Made by a program: the position numbers and the translations under genes. Under the pieces are notes generated by a model. The model had not been told where the DNA came from. It saw nothing but the letters and a program-made list of their open reading frames with translations, and searched no databases. A stretch of DNA of 64,000 bases from Leptospiraceae bacterium UBA2033 (GTDB lineage Bacteria > Spirochaetota > Leptospiria > Leptospirales > Leptospiraceae): positions 24,180 to 88,179 of the forward strand of contig DDBL01000097.1 of the NCBI GenBank assembly GCA_002333425.1, read 5' to 3'. How positions within the stretch are numbered: the first letter of the stretch is position 1; every line of letters starts with the position of its first letter. Positions 21,209-31,243 of the stretch are shown piece by piece.

Positions 21209-22600
21209 TTACAAAAACAAAGTTGCAAGTCCCAAGAAACAAAAGAATCCAAAGGTATCCGTACAAGCAGTAACAAAAATTGAAGAAGCAATCGCGGGAT
21301 CTATTTTAAAAAATTTTAGAATGAGTGGAACAATTGAACCAATTAAACCAGCAATAATCATATTGGCAAACATCGCAAGACCAATCACAAAAGACAAAGT
21401 CAAATCGGATTTCACAACAAATGTAACTGTAAAAATAATCAATCCAAGTACAAGTCCATTTAAAATTCCAATGATCAATTCTTTCCGAACTGCAATGTAC
21501 CAATTATAAAGCGTCAACTCACCAGTAGCCAAATTTCGTACTACAATTGTAATTGCCTGCGTGCCTGCATTTCCACCCATACCTGCAACAATCGGCATCA
21601 GTGAGGCTAACACAACTATTCTCTGAATCGTATTTTCAAATAAAGATACAACAGTAGAAACCATCATAGCGGTAAATAAGTTTAAGCCGAGCCAAATCAT
21701 CCGACGTTTTACAGAATCCCAAATCGAAGTTTTTAGTCTCTCGTCCTCACTCAGCCCACCAAGACGAAGTATATCCTCACTAGCCTCAGCTTCAACCACA
21801 TCTAACACATCATCAACCGTTATGCGCCCGAGCATCTTTCCTTCGTCATCTACAACTGGAGCGGATACTACGTCGTATTTCCGAAAGAAACGAGCAACTT
21901 CTTCTTGATCCATATTGTAATGAATCGTTTGAGTTGGATGCATGATTTTAGAAATTTTATTTCTGTGATGGGCTAATAACAAGTCCTTGAGTTGTAAATG
22001 CCCTTTTACAACTCCTTTATGATCCACTACATAGATTAAATAGATATTATCCGTTTCTTTGGCAGCTTTACGAACATTAGAAATTCCTTTTGCAGCAGTT
22101 TCATTCGTCCGAACAACAGCATAATCAAAACTCATAAGACGCCCTGCTGTGTTTTCTCCAAAACTCATTTGGCTTCTAATCTTTGCAGAATCTTTACTAT
22201 CTAAAGAGTTTAAAATTTCTTCTGCTTTTTCTGGTTCAATTTCAGAAATAAAACTAGTTGCGTCATCAGACTCAATGTCCTCTAGAATAAATGCAATTTC
22301 TTCTAATTTTAAATAACTTACAAATTCAGCCTGTGTTTCTTCTCCAAGCTCTACGAAAACTAATTTTTGTTTATCTTTATCACAAAGACGAAATACATAG
22401 AGTGCATCTTCAATTTTTGCAGAGGAAATGATTTCAGCAATATCAGCAGGGTGCGCCTTACGGACATATTCCTCAAGTACGGTAATATTTTTAGCAACAA
22501 TATGAGAATGAATTAATTCAACAGAGAGATGACGACTCTTTTCGTGATAGGAAATCATTTCATCATCTCTTTCTGGTTTAAATACAGTAGGCTCTTTCAT
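21209..22600 (-). CDS. mgtE: Magnesium transporter MgtE
   Basis: 463 residues in the full MgtE order: a cytoplasmic helical N domain (about 25-150, with HPADIAEII), two CBS domains (about 155-280, with TVDDVLDVVEAEASED at the end) and five helices (about 295-463). The membrane part has MPIVAGMGGNAGTQ, the conserved pore signature. MgtE is a Mg2+-gated channel for Mg2+ uptake; the N and CBS domains sense cytoplasmic Mg2+. It is the last of a minus-strand run starting at 24939. The gap to the upstream gene is only 24 bp, so no room exists for a Mg2+ riboswitch directly in front of it. Confidence 0.95.
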   Translation of the reverse strand: MKEPTVFKPERDDEMISYHEKSRHLSVELIHSHIVAKNITVLEEYVRKAHPADIAEIISSAKIEDALYVFRLCDKDKQKLVFVELGEETQAEFVSYLKLEEIAFILEDIESDDATSFISEIEPEKAEEILNSLDSKDSAKIRSQMSFGENTAGRLMSFDYAVVRTNETAAKGISNVRKAAKETDNIYLIYVVDHKGVVKGHLQLKDLLLAHHRNKISKIMHPTQTIHYNMDQEEVARFFRKYDVVSAPVVDDEGKMLGRITVDDVLDVVEAEASEDILRLGGLSEDERLKTSIWDSVKRRMIWLGLNLFTAMMVSTVVSLFENTIQRIVVLASLMPIVAGMGGNAGTQAITIVVRNLATGELTLYNWYIAVRKELIIGILNGLVLGLIIFTVTFVVKSDLTLSFVIGLAMFANMIIAGLIGSIVPLILKFFKIDPAIASSIFVTACTDTFGFFCFLGLATLFL

Positions 22601-22624
22601 GATTTCACTCCTTTATTCTTAAAT

Positions 22625-23452
22625 TCAAACTGTTACTTTAATCGTTTCTCCGTCTTGGAATTCGCCAGCACCTATATCAATCGCAAGTTTTTCTGTCTGA
22701 GAATAACCAAAAGTTTCCCCTGGTCGTAAGTCAGTTTGACTCAGCAATACGTGATGCGAAAGATCATAAAGAATTTTATAAATCTCTTCAAAGGTTTTTT
22801 CTGAGTCTATAATTTCAATTTCTTTAAAGCCAAATTCTTTTAGTCCAATGGTATACCCATTTCTCTTAGAATTATTTTCCCTGAGACCAAAATAAATCCA
22901 ATTCCCTAGAGGTAAATTGGTATTAGTCATACTTTGTGTATTACGGACATAGTATTCATTAGATAAAATAAGAGATTGACCACCCAAATAAATTCCTATC
23001 GACTTTGTATTTGTAAGAATACTAGAAGCGACTTTGGTAAACTGAATACTTAGATCCACTAGATCAGTAAGAGTTGTAAAGACTGAGAGGATAATATGAG
23101 ATTCGTGCCTAGATGCATTTTTTAAAGCATCACTCCAAACGTGGGAAATTTTAGACACATACTCTAATTCGTTGGAAGGAATTTCTGCATCTACACCAAC
23201 CATCACAATTTTATAATTCTCGGAGTTTAAAATTACAATTCCATCGTTAGAACTTTTCTTTTTTATTTTAAATTGGTATTTTGTTTCTAACTCTTTTTGT
23301 ATAGTCAAGGCATTAAAACTAGGTTCTCCTTCTAAGAGGATAATTCCCGATATTGTTTTTTTATAACTTGGTTGATTACCCTGATAAACTAAGAGTAATA
23401 CCAAAATTAAAATCAAAACCAATATAAAAATTAAAATACCAAGTTTAATCAT
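22625..23452 (-). CDS. Membrane-anchored DUF4261 domain protein
   Basis: 275 residues. One very hydrophobic N-terminal helix (about 5-25, Ile/Leu-rich) is followed by a domain resembling DUF4261. The resemblance is to [21 protein letters not shown], the [20 protein letters not shown] block and a [20 protein letters not shown] block. The function of DUF4261 is unknown; most members I know of are soluble, so the anchor is notable. It overlaps rarA by 8 bp and is followed by mgtE, so it is co-transcribed. Confidence 0.7.
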   Translation of the reverse strand: MIKLGILIFILVLILILVLLLVYQGNQPSYKKTISGIILLEGEPSFNALTIQKELETKYQFKIKKKSSNDGIVILNSENYKIVMVGVDAEIPSNELEYVSKISHVWSDALKNASRHESHIILSVFTTLTDLVDLSIQFTKVASSILTNTKSIGIYLGGQSLILSNEYYVRNTQSMTNTNLPLGNWIYFGLRENNSKRNGYTIGLKEFGFKEIEIIDSEKTFEEIYKILYDLSHHVLLSQTDLRPGETFGYSQTEKLAIDIGAGEFQDGETIKVTV

Positions 23453-24722
23453 ATTTTTTCTTACCAGTTTTTTCCCATAGAGATTTAAGTCTTTCCTTTA
23501 AACTTTTGTCTGTTCCTTGTAATGTCGGAAAATAAAACTGTGGAGGAGAATTTTTAAGTTCATCAGGAAAATAATTTTCTTCTATAAAATGATCGGCTGT
23601 ATCATGCGGATACTTATAACCATCCGATGCACCTTCTTTTTTATGTAAAAAAGTTGGAGCATTACGCAAATGTTTCGGAATGGTAACATTTGTCCCATTT
23701 TTACGAACAAAATCTAGTGCTGCGTCAATCGCTTTATAAGAGGAATTAGACTTAGGGCAACTCGCAAGAAAGGAAGTCAATTGACCAAGTAAAATTCTTC
23801 CTTCCGGCATTCCAATTTTTTCAAGAGCAGTAAGAGCGCTGACCGCAAGAGGTAGAGCTTGTAAAGATGCATTACCCACATCTTCAGAGGCTAATATGAT
23901 TAACCTTCTCATTATAAAAATAGGATCTTCCCCACCTTCTAACATACAAGCCAAATAATAAAGAGATGCATCTGGATCAGAGCCACGAATTGATTTTATA
24001 AAGGCAGAAATAAAATCGTAATGATTTTCTTTATTCCTATCATAATTAAAAACTTGTGACGAGAGATAGGTTTCAATTTTTTCTTTATCCCATCCCTGTT
24101 CACCTACTTCAATGGTATGAAGTGCTTCTAGAATTCCAAGAAGTCTTCTTGCATCTCCCCCACTCGCTCTGACAATTGCATTTCTTGAATCTGAGTCTAA
24201 TACTAGGTTTGCGCTCTCCTTATTTAGTCCCCGTTCTAAAATCTGTAATAACTCTAACTCAGAAAGTGGATTTAATTTGTAAATCTGGCAGCGCGATAAT
24301 AGGGGGCGATTGATTCGAAATGCCGGATTTTCAGTAGTAGCCGCTACCAAAATTACAAGTCCAGACTCTACAGCTTCTAAAAGGCTGTCTTGTTGGGATG
24401 TGGAAAAACGATGAATCTCATCTAAAAAAAGGAGGATACTCCCCATTTTGCGTGCTTCTTGAATTAACTCCTTAACTTCTTTTACACCAACCGAAATGGC
24501 ACTTAGATGTCGATAGGTAAGCTTCCAATTTCTACTTAAAATTTTCGCAAGTGTAGTTTTACCAGTACCCGGTGGTCCATAGAGAATCAAAGAAACAGGA
24601 CGTTTTAGTTTTTGTAAAACTTGAATCGTCTGAGTTTGACCAATCACTTCCTCAAAACTTTCTGGTCTCACTCTAGAGGCTAATGGTTCATAACCAATTG
24701 TAAATAGATTCTCAGCCCCCAA
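23445..24722 (-). CDS. rarA: Replication-associated recombination protein A (RarA/MgsA, AAA+ ATPase)
   Basis: 425 residues. Walker [10 protein letters not shown] lies at 49-57, Walker [11 protein letters not shown] at about 96-105, the sensor region [20 protein letters not shown] follows, and the C-terminal tetramerisation part has [20 protein letters not shown] and [11 protein letters not shown]. RarA acts at stalled replication forks. Translation starts at TTG (24722), overlapping the end of the preceding small gene by 11 bp, so it is probably coupled. No residue of the ATPase core is missing. Confidence 0.95.
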   Translation of the reverse strand: MGAENLFTIGYEPLASRVRPESFEEVIGQTQTIQVLQKLKRPVSLILYGPPGTGKTTLAKILSRNWKLTYRHLSAISVGVKEVKELIQEARKMGSILLFLDEIHRFSTSQQDSLLEAVESGLVILVAATTENPAFRINRPLLSRCQIYKLNPLSELELLQILERGLNKESANLVLDSDSRNAIVRASGGDARRLLGILEALHTIEVGEQGWDKEKIETYLSSQVFNYDRNKENHYDFISAFIKSIRGSDPDASLYYLACMLEGGEDPIFIMRRLIILASEDVGNASLQALPLAVSALTALEKIGMPEGRILLGQLTSFLASCPKSNSSYKAIDAALDFVRKNGTNVTIPKHLRNAPTFLHKKEGASDGYKYPHDTADHFIEENYFPDELKNSPPQFYFPTLQGTDKSLKERLKSLWEKTGKKKYD

Positions 24723-24939
24723 TTTCCAATTCCTTCTTTATGGATTGAAAACACTCGTAAACTATATCTGAGCAAATATTACACCCGCTGTGACAACAAA
24801 CTAATGTAGACTCACTTAGCCTCCCATCAAGAAGTGCTTCTATCCTAGGTTTAACATAAATAGGAAGTCCAAATCTCTCTAGATAATCAATGATAATCAT
24901 CCCTTTGTCTTTAGAAAATAACTCTGGTTGCTCACTCAT
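24712..24939 (-). CDS. Small Cys-motif protein (oxidoreductase-like domain)
   Basis: 75 residues with [17 protein letters not shown] near residues 48-64, which matches the CCxSGCxxCxxxxY pattern of the oxidoreductase-like domain found in small bacterial and mitochondrial proteins. The rest is charged and has no signal peptide. The four Cys could bind a metal or a cluster. It is the first gene of the run ending in mgtE and overlaps rarA. The match is on one short motif, so the name is tentative; that the gene is real is supported by the overlap. Confidence 0.6.
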   Translation of the reverse strand: MSEQPELFSKDKGMIIIDYLERFGLPIYVKPRIEALLDGRLSESTLVCCHSGCNICSDIVYECFQSIKKELEIGG

Positions 24940-25066
24940 AATGCTAACTTGTAAACTTAACAGAAAATATCATCTTTATTTTTTTAACTAGAGAGCATAA
25001 CGGTTGTTACAAAGGCACTGTCACAAAGAAACTCCCAACTATGTGGGCATTTTAATCTCTAGGTTT

Positions 25067-25603
25067 TTAGGAATTTTCAATCTCATATTTGGACTGAACA
25101 AAACCAGATGAGTAAGATTTGGTCTCTAAATGTTTTAATTTTAAATCTTTATCTAGAGAGCCAAATAACGGTAACCCACTTCCGATTAAAACAGGAATCC
25201 GAGTTAGAACGATATCCGTTACAATTCTAGCTTGAAGAAATGATTGAATCGTTTTTCCGCCATCGAGATAAATTCGCTCATATCCTTTATCTTCTAAAAC
25301 TTTCTGTAAATCTGCAATAGTCCCAGAAAAAATTTCTACCTTCCCAACACAACTTTCTGGTAGTATCGTCATTGTTTTGCTAATTACAATTACAGGTTTA
25401 TCATAGGGCCACTCAGGAAAGGAAAGCACTTTCTCAAAAGTATTACGACCCATTACAATGCAGGTCACAGTAGACATAAAATCCGCATACCCATAATCCT
25501 CTTTATCATTTGGATCAGAATTAGCAAAAAGCCATTCAATATCGCCATCTGGTCTTGCAATATATCCATCCAAACTTGTTGCAATGAAAACAGAAAATTT
25601 CAT
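25067..25603 (-). CDS. Dihydrofolate reductase family (RibD C-terminal-like) protein
   Basis: 178 residues with the usual fold signs: SVFIATSLDGYIARPDGDIEWL at the start, VMGRNTFEKVLSFPEWPY, VIVISKT, GYERIYLDGGKTIQSFLQ and DIVLTRIPVLIGSGLPLFG. The fold is shared by DHFR and the RibD reductase domain and uses NADPH. Stand-alone members like this (YwjB/YyaP type) have unknown substrates; it is not the main folate reductase. It is solitary, separated by 127 bp from the small Cys protein. Confidence 0.88.
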   Translation of the reverse strand: MKFSVFIATSLDGYIARPDGDIEWLFANSDPNDKEDYGYADFMSTVTCIVMGRNTFEKVLSFPEWPYDKPVIVISKTMTILPESCVGKVEIFSGTIADLQKVLEDKGYERIYLDGGKTIQSFLQARIVTDIVLTRIPVLIGSGLPLFGSLDKDLKLKHLETKSYSSGFVQSKYEIENS

Positions 25604-26188
25604 ATCTCTCCCCTTAAATGAATTAATGTAATTTATTATATACTATTTTGATTTTCGCAATTTAGGACAAATCAAATGGTTTTTAGGATTTGGGCTACTA
25701 CCTAAAAAGTGGAAATCAAAATTAAGCTGCCTTTTCATATTGTAATTTAAAATTGACTGGGCTTGTAAAGCCTAAAGTCGAGTGAAATCTTTTTCGATTG
25801 TAAAAAATTTCAATGTATCAAAATAAATCTGTCTTAGATTTTTCTTTTGTTTGGATTTTCTAAATTCATTACTTGTAAATTGGACTCTCTATCAGAATAA
25901 AAAATACAATCCTAAATTGGCTTACAAGCATTAACCGCATTTTCATATTCCTTAATCAGAAGAGGTGTTTGGCAAAATTCTATTCTTATGATTTGAATCC
26001 AGCCTTTATTTTACTGCTTATTTTTGCTACCTTCCTAATTTTAGGAAAACTCGCATATCACAAATCATTCCTTTTTTATAAAGTCCTATCTGATTAACCG
26101 CAACTTACATTAAAATAAAACCAATACACAAAATTAAAAAGAATTAAGTTGACTAAGAGATATAACGAAAATTGAAATAATTATATCC
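25604..26188. other. Gene-poor region holding decayed IS fragments
   Basis: 585 bases with no intact gene. It holds the IS3-family remnant at 25722-25960, a possible terminal repeat of that element near 25691-25716, and another short open stretch (25969-26097) that might be a second IS relic. The last 90 bases lead to thiL. Confidence 0.7.
25722..25960 (-). pseudogene. IS3-family transposase (OrfB) 3' remnant
   Basis: On the minus strand the translation ends in [20 protein letters not shown] and [11 protein letters not shown], the C-terminus of IS3-group DDE transposases. Upstream, with two frame breaks and stops, come the decayed equivalents of GLxFHSDRGVQFTSNEFRK (bases about 25858-25914) and NAVNACKPI. 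There is no ORFA and no second end. The element is dead; flanking genes appear undisturbed. Confidence 0.82.
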
Positions 26189-27100
26189 ATGCAAGAATCT
26201 AAAATCATACAATACTTACACAATAAAAAATCACAGTTGTTAGATGACTGTTACTTTTTCGATAATAAATATCTAATCACTACAGACACGATTACTGAAA
26301 ACACACATTTCAAACATAGATGGAGCAGTGCACGCGATATTGCAGAAAAATTAGTCGAAGTAAATGTTTCAGATATTGCTGCTTCTGGCGGATTACCCAA
26401 ATTAGCCTTTCTGAACTTGGGATTATCTAAATTATCCGAAAAAGAAATTTGGCTAGAATCATTCTTGAAATATTTCAAAAAGAAGTTAAACTTTTACGGG
26501 ATAGAACTAGCGGGTGGAGATACCTATAAATCACACGCTACAAATCTTACAATTACGTTATTTGGGACAACGAAGAATCCAGTTTTTAGAAATACAGGAA
26601 AGCCAGCTGAATTCATTTACATAACCGGATCTTTAGGTTTGTCCTATTTGGGGTATTCACAACTAAAGGATAATATAAATTTGCCCATAAAATTAAAGAG
26701 AGAATCTATAAATAAGCACCTAAGACCAAAATCTAGACTCGAAATTTCACAGTTGTTAATTCAAAATTACAAAATCTCAGCCATGATGGATATTACTGAT
26801 GGACTAGTTCAAGATAGCGAAAAATTAGCATTAGCCTCTAACTTAGAAATGGAAATAGAAATAAATAGACTTCCCCGACTATCTCAATATACAAAGTATA
26901 TTACAATAGATGAACTAATTAACTCAGGTGAAGAACTAGAACTTTTATTTATTTCAAAAGAAAAAATTGAATCAATGAAAAACTGTCAAATTACCTGTAT
27001 TGGAAAAACAAAAAAAATTTATAAAAAATCAAAAGTTGTATTTAATTTAGGTGAAAAAGTTTATAAACCCAAAAGCAAAGGTTTTTTACATTTTAAATAA
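26189..27100 (+). CDS. thiL: Thiamine-monophosphate kinase
   Basis: 303 residues of the ThiL/PurM-like fold. The N-terminal QLLDDCYFF and LITTDTITENTHF blocks carry the Asp residues that bind Mg-ATP. VNVSDIAASGGLPK, ELAGGDTYKS and MMDITDGLVQD are the other conserved pieces. ThiL phosphorylates thiamine monophosphate to the active pyrophosphate. It is somewhat shorter and Lys-richer than typical. No thiamine biosynthesis neighbours are in the window. It ends exactly one base before the stop of the convergent J-domain-like gene. Confidence 0.9.
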   Translation: MQESKIIQYLHNKKSQLLDDCYFFDNKYLITTDTITENTHFKHRWSSARDIAEKLVEVNVSDIAASGGLPKLAFLNLGLSKLSEKEIWLESFLKYFKKKLNFYGIELAGGDTYKSHATNLTITLFGTTKNPVFRNTGKPAEFIYITGSLGLSYLGYSQLKDNINLPIKLKRESINKHLRPKSRLEISQLLIQNYKISAMMDITDGLVQDSEKLALASNLEMEIEINRLPRLSQYTKYITIDELINSGEELELLFISKEKIESMKNCQITCIGKTKKIYKKSKVVFNLGEKVYKPKSKGFLHFK

Positions 27101-28201
27101 TTAAAAGTTTACGTAAAAGTTTAGGAAATCTTCTTCCCTTTGTCTCTGAGAACTCTTAGGATAATTCTTATTACCCATCGCAGTAGCTCCACGTTCCCAC
27201 TTGTCTAGAATATTATTAATCTCTCTTAATTCTGTATTTGTGTTTTTTTCGTAATCCCTAAATTCTTTGGCTGCTTCTCGTTTTAAGGAATCCAGCTTAG
27301 TAGGTTTCAATTTGAGAAATGACCAAGAAGGCTCATTTTTTGCTCTGCGAATCATTCTACCAAATTCTTTTAGAGATTTTTCTAATTTGGAATTTGCAAA
27401 CTTCAAATCAAAAATCGTACTATCAATTCCGATAAATCCAAATCGAATATTATAAAGCGCAATAATAAAATCCAATTTGTCTAAGTCTTTTTTTTTGTAA
27501 GCTTCCTGTGCTTCAAACCAAAGCTCTTGTTCCATAGGAGTTGCTTTTTTATTTTTATCGGGATGCAATTTTTGAACGATGAGTCGATAGCGCTCTTTTA
27601 AACGAACATCAAAATTACGATCTTTATCATTTTCTCCGTTTCTAAATCCGCGACGAAAAGATTCAAACTCATCCTCATTCATATTAAACTTTTTGAAAAA
27701 ATCATTTAGATCTTCTTTAAATACATCGTCATCATCGTCCTCAGGTATTTTTTCCCAGAAGTTTTCTTTCTTCTCGTTTTCTTTTGCTTTTGATTTTTCA
27801 AATTCTTCTGGATGAGCTTTTCTATACTTTATAATTTTAAATGCTTCGATAAAAGTAATTCTTTGAAAAAAAGCCTCTTCTTGAATCTCTTCAATCAAAG
27901 CTCTTTTTTCTTGAATCTCTTGAGAATGCATCCTGATTCGTGTGATAAGTTCTCCGAAATTTTCTTGAATCCACTTTTCATACGCAGGTTTATCTACTTT
28001 CTCGTATTGTTCTATTTCTTGTTTAGCTTTATCAATTTTTTTTAATGTTTTATGACACTCACCTAATGTTTGTTTTCGGATTACAGTTTGATCAAGTAAA
28101 ACTAATCCTTTTTCCTTTCGATTAATTTGGATTGTAGATTTACCTTGCGGTTTGCTGTTAAGCGAATTGTTTTTATTAGACTTAAACTTTCTTACAGCCA
28201 T
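27101..28201 (-). CDS. J-domain-like protein (HPDK motif), function unknown
   Basis: 366 residues, very Lys/Glu-rich. A central piece KERYRLIVQKLHPDKNKK (about 203-220) has the J-domain HPD tripeptide, followed by WFEAQEAYKKKDLDKLDFI, matching helices II-IV of J domains. The flanks are long charged helices, including an acidic DDDDD stretch before it. It may recruit DnaK to a specific client, but the N-terminal helix I is unusual and no zinc-finger or C-terminal DnaJ domain is present. Its start overlaps the end of the PLP enzyme gene upstream by one base, so translation is probably coupled. Confidence 0.72.
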   Translation of the reverse strand: MAVRKFKSNKNNSLNSKPQGKSTIQINRKEKGLVLLDQTVIRKQTLGECHKTLKKIDKAKQEIEQYEKVDKPAYEKWIQENFGELITRIRMHSQEIQEKRALIEEIQEEAFFQRITFIEAFKIIKYRKAHPEEFEKSKAKENEKKENFWEKIPEDDDDDVFKEDLNDFFKKFNMNEDEFESFRRGFRNGENDKDRNFDVRLKERYRLIVQKLHPDKNKKATPMEQELWFEAQEAYKKKDLDKLDFIIALYNIRFGFIGIDSTIFDLKFANSKLEKSLKEFGRMIRRAKNEPSWSFLKLKPTKLDSLKREAAKEFRDYEKNTNTELREINNILDKWERGATAMGNKNYPKSSQRQREEDFLNFYVNF

Positions 28202-29334
28202 TAGGACATTGCCTGCTTTAAATCCTCGATCAAATCTATTTTAGATTCAATTCCAACGGATAATCGAAGTAAACCTTCACTGACACCAAGTCTATCTAAA
28301 ATTTCTTTAGGAATAGCTGCATGGGTTTGTACAATTGGATACGTAATTAAACTTTCTACACCCCCCAGACTTTCGGCAAATGCAATTACTTTTACTTTCT
28401 TTAAAATTTTCTCTACGATTGATTTGTCTTTTACTTCAAAGGAAATCATTGCTCCAAATCCGAAAGATTGGGATTTAGAAATAGAATATCCTTCATGACT
28501 AGGAAGTCCCGGATAATACACCTTAACCACAGATGGGTGAGTAAGTAACCACTCAGAGATTGCTTTTGCGTTTTCTTCTTGTCTTTGCATTCTTACCCCG
28601 AGAGTTTTAAGACCTCTTAGCATAAGCCAACTATCAAAAGGAGCAAGCCCTGATCCAACAGTGTTTTGGATAAATCGAATTTTTTCACCTAACTCATTAT
28701 CCTTCACGGCAATGAGACCGGCTAATGTATCGTTATGCCCTCCAATAAATTTGGTAGCACTACATACAACTATATCAATTCCTAAATCGAGTGGCTTTTG
28801 AAAAAATGGAGTAAGAAAAGTATTATCACAAATAGTTAAAATATTTTTTTCTTTCGCTATTTTTGCGACAGCCGCAATATCTGTCACTTTCATCATTGGG
28901 TTAGTAGGTGATTCAATAAAAATAGCTTTTGTATTGTTTGTGATATTTTTTCTAATATTTTCTAAATTAGAAGTATCTACGTAGATAAATTTTTGATTTC
29001 TATTTGTACATATTTCTTGGAAAAAACGATAACTGCCACCATACAAATCATCACAAATAAGAAATTCATCATTAGCCTTAAATAAATCAAAAATCGCAGC
29101 AATTGCCGCCATACCAGTAGTAAACGCAAGACCAACACTTCCCGATTCTAAAACTGCATAAGAACTTTCTAGTTTTTGTCTAGTTGGATTTTGTGTTCTA
29201 GAGTAATCAAAGCCTGTTGATTTTCCGAGTTCTGGATGTTCAAATGTAGCAGTCTGGTAGATAGGCATACTAATAGAGCCAGTTATAGACTTATGAGCTT
29301 CGCCACCATGAACTAATAAAGTTTCAATATTCAT
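28201..29334 (-). CDS. PLP-dependent trans-sulfuration enzyme (cystathionine gamma-synthase/lyase family)
   Basis: The Cys/Met metabolism PLP family is clear: IETLLVHGGEAHKSITGSISMPIYQTATF, YSRTQNPTRQKLE, the PLP lysine in CSATKFIGGHND, and VESLITYPIVQTHAAIP. The enzyme acts in cysteine/methionine interconversion; gamma-synthase, beta-lyase and gamma-lyase cannot be told apart here. The frame is open to 29439, but homologues start at MNIETLLVHGG, so I use the ATG at 29334 (377 residues), which also avoids overlapping the divergent gene's promoter. Confidence 0.92.
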   Translation of the reverse strand: MNIETLLVHGGEAHKSITGSISMPIYQTATFEHPELGKSTGFDYSRTQNPTRQKLESSYAVLESGSVGLAFTTGMAAIAAIFDLFKANDEFLICDDLYGGSYRFFQEICTNRNQKFIYVDTSNLENIRKNITNNTKAIFIESPTNPMMKVTDIAAVAKIAKEKNILTICDNTFLTPFFQKPLDLGIDIVVCSATKFIGGHNDTLAGLIAVKDNELGEKIRFIQNTVGSGLAPFDSWLMLRGLKTLGVRMQRQEENAKAISEWLLTHPSVVKVYYPGLPSHEGYSISKSQSFGFGAMISFEVKDKSIVEKILKKVKVIAFAESLGGVESLITYPIVQTHAAIPKEILDRLGVSEGLLRLSVGIESKIDLIEDLKQAMS

Positions 29335-29494
29335 ACAATTGTTTTTTTGAAATTCCTTGCTTATGTCAATTGAAAAAAGAGTTACACTGAGTTTAATCAA
29401 TGTTAACGGACAGAAAAAAAGTTTACTAGGTTTATTCACTCAATCTACTGACGAATACATATTAAATTGTGATATTCAAAGGAACTCCCAGATC

Positions 29495-30604
29495 ATGAAG
29501 AAATTTTTTTTTGTAATAACTACAGTTATTCTAATTACCGTTATTACTTTTGTACTCTCTGAAATTATTCTTAGAATTTATGTCCAGATGACTCCCACTA
29601 TGTTTGCCCCTAGGGATAAAAGGTACAATCAATTTCGTGCAGCTCCCAACGCTTGGATCAATGGTTTTCAGCTCAACTCAAAAGGATTTCAAGACAAAGA
29701 ATTCACAACCCAAAAACAAAAAGAAACTTTTAGAATTATTGCAATCGGTGACTCGTTTACCTTTGGAGTTGTTCCGTATGAAAATAACTTTCTTACTCTT
29801 CTAGAGGATTCTCTAAAAGAAAAAAATCCAAATTTAGAAATTCTTAACATGGGAATTCCTTCAATGGGAGTGAGAGAATATTTGTCTCTACTAGTAGATG
29901 AAGGTTTAGCGCTTAATCCTGATATGCTCCTATTAAATATTTACATCGGAAATGACATATCGGAGGCTGATGAAAAACCTAAAGAATCTCCATTTATCAC
30001 ATTACAATTTTTAAAGTACATAAATGCATATTTTCAAGTAGCGAAAAAACAACCAAGATTCCGAGGCGGTCAAGAAAATACTCAAAATTTATACAAAGAC
30101 GATGAAGTGACCATGGAAGATTTTAAATTTGAAGCAACACAGAGGCTACATTTTAAAATATACTTAGACAATAAATTTGTAATAAAACATCTCCAACCAA
30201 ATTTTATCTCTGTAAAAAAAGATTTAGATACAATCAAAAAAATCTGTGAATCCAAAAAAATCAAACTACTCATAGCACTACTACCTTCTGAAACACAAGT
30301 AGATAGTAACTTACAGCGGATAAATGAAAGTATGCTTGCTGAAAGTCACTTTAGAGTTTTTGATTCGTATGATAATCTTGTAAAATCAGTTAACTACTCA
30401 CTTCCCAATATTCTTTTGCGTAAAGAACTAAATGATTTGAACATTGATTACATTGACCTTTTGGAAGTTTTTCAAGAAAAAGGAAAAACTACGAGGCTCT
30501 ACAAACCCAAAGACACACATTGGAATATTCCAGGCAATAAACTAGCTGGAGAAACAATGTACAACTACATAATAAGTAAAAATATTATCCCAGCAAATGA
30601 TTAG
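29495..30604 (+). CDS. SGNH/GDSL hydrolase-like exported protein
   Basis: From the ATG at 29495 (AAGGAA upstream) the product is 369 residues with an N-terminal membrane anchor (about 4-25, in poly-T-coded FFFVITTVILITVITFV). The SGNH motif IAIGDSFTFG lies at about 81-90, and the late PKDTHWNIPGNKLAG block (about 337) gives the catalytic Asp and His. The family includes lipases and O-acyl transferases or esterases (AlgJ/AlgX-like) acting on surface polysaccharides. The frame is open to 29357 but that part would overlap the divergent upstream gene. Substrate unknown. Confidence 0.82.
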   Translation: MKKFFFVITTVILITVITFVLSEIILRIYVQMTPTMFAPRDKRYNQFRAAPNAWINGFQLNSKGFQDKEFTTQKQKETFRIIAIGDSFTFGVVPYENNFLTLLEDSLKEKNPNLEILNMGIPSMGVREYLSLLVDEGLALNPDMLLLNIYIGNDISEADEKPKESPFITLQFLKYINAYFQVAKKQPRFRGGQENTQNLYKDDEVTMEDFKFEATQRLHFKIYLDNKFVIKHLQPNFISVKKDLDTIKKICESKKIKLLIALLPSETQVDSNLQRINESMLAESHFRVFDSYDNLVKSVNYSLPNILLRKELNDLNIDYIDLLEVFQEKGKTTRLYKPKDTHWNIPGNKLAGETMYNYIISKNIIPAND

Positions 30605-30625
30605 AGTTCATTAGGAGGATTTTGA

Positions 30626-31243
30626 TTGAGAAAGAACATTCTTAAATACTGTATTTTTATCTCATTGATTTTGTTAGTACAATGTTCTAGTTTTTTAAGA
30701 AATCCAAGACCATCTATAAAACAAAATTTTCCCAAAGTAGATACTTCTATTTCTTATGAGTTAGTTGGCAGGAAAGGCAAAGAAAATAAAATCAAAGCTA
30801 CAGAAATTTTAAAGGCTCTACATAGAACAAATAAATTTAAAGAAATTTCTCACTTTGTAAAATCAGACTTAGAGTGGAAAATACAGATTATCCTCGATGA
30901 GTCCCCTCAACTTTCTATTCTACTCGGTGAGCCAGTCCAGCCTGTATCTTGGGTAGTAGAAAAACGTCCCACTCGCTTTTTTCTTTATATTTTAAATCGA
31001 CTAGCCTCAGTAACCACTCGTTTGGTTATTCCGATTATACAAGTTTCGGAAGAAGTTGTCACATTTCGCATTTGGAAAGCAAACCAAAAAGTAGCCGAAT
31101 ATTCTTACCCGATAGACTCAATACGCGCGATTGGCTGGATTTCTATTTTGTTGTCTTTCTTCGATGACAAAAAAGAAATCCAATTGATTTACGCTGATTA
31201 TGCGCTAAAATTTTTAAATGACTCGGAGAAAAACTATGAGTAA
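30626..31243 (+). CDS. Lipoprotein of unknown function (paralogue of next gene)
   Basis: 205 residues from a TTG start with AGGAGG 7 bp upstream. The leader ends in LILLVQCSSF (Cys near 20). The mature domain has a mixed alpha/beta part and a hydrophobic stretch TTRLVIPIIQVSEEVVTFRI followed by VAEYSYPIDSIRAIGWISIL. The next gene shows the same order at matching places, so the two arose by duplication. No known family is recognised. It lies between an SGNH hydrolase and an esterase, probably in one transcript. Confidence 0.7.
   Translation: MRKNILKYCIFISLILLVQCSSFLRNPRPSIKQNFPKVDTSISYELVGRKGKENKIKATEILKALHRTNKFKEISHFVKSDLEWKIQIILDESPQLSILLGEPVQPVSWVVEKRPTRFFLYILNRLASVTTRLVIPIIQVSEEVVTFRIWKANQKVAEYSYPIDSIRAIGWISILLSFFDDKKEIQLIYADYALKFLNDSEKNYE

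Noticed and set aside
22601..22624. Possible M-box (Mg2+) riboswitch before mgtE
   Set aside because: Only 24 bases separate mgtE from the upstream gene, too short for the aptamer.
29495..29530. Poly-T run at the start of the SGNH gene as a phase-variable tract
   Set aside because: It simply codes Phe residues in an intact membrane anchor, with no frame break.
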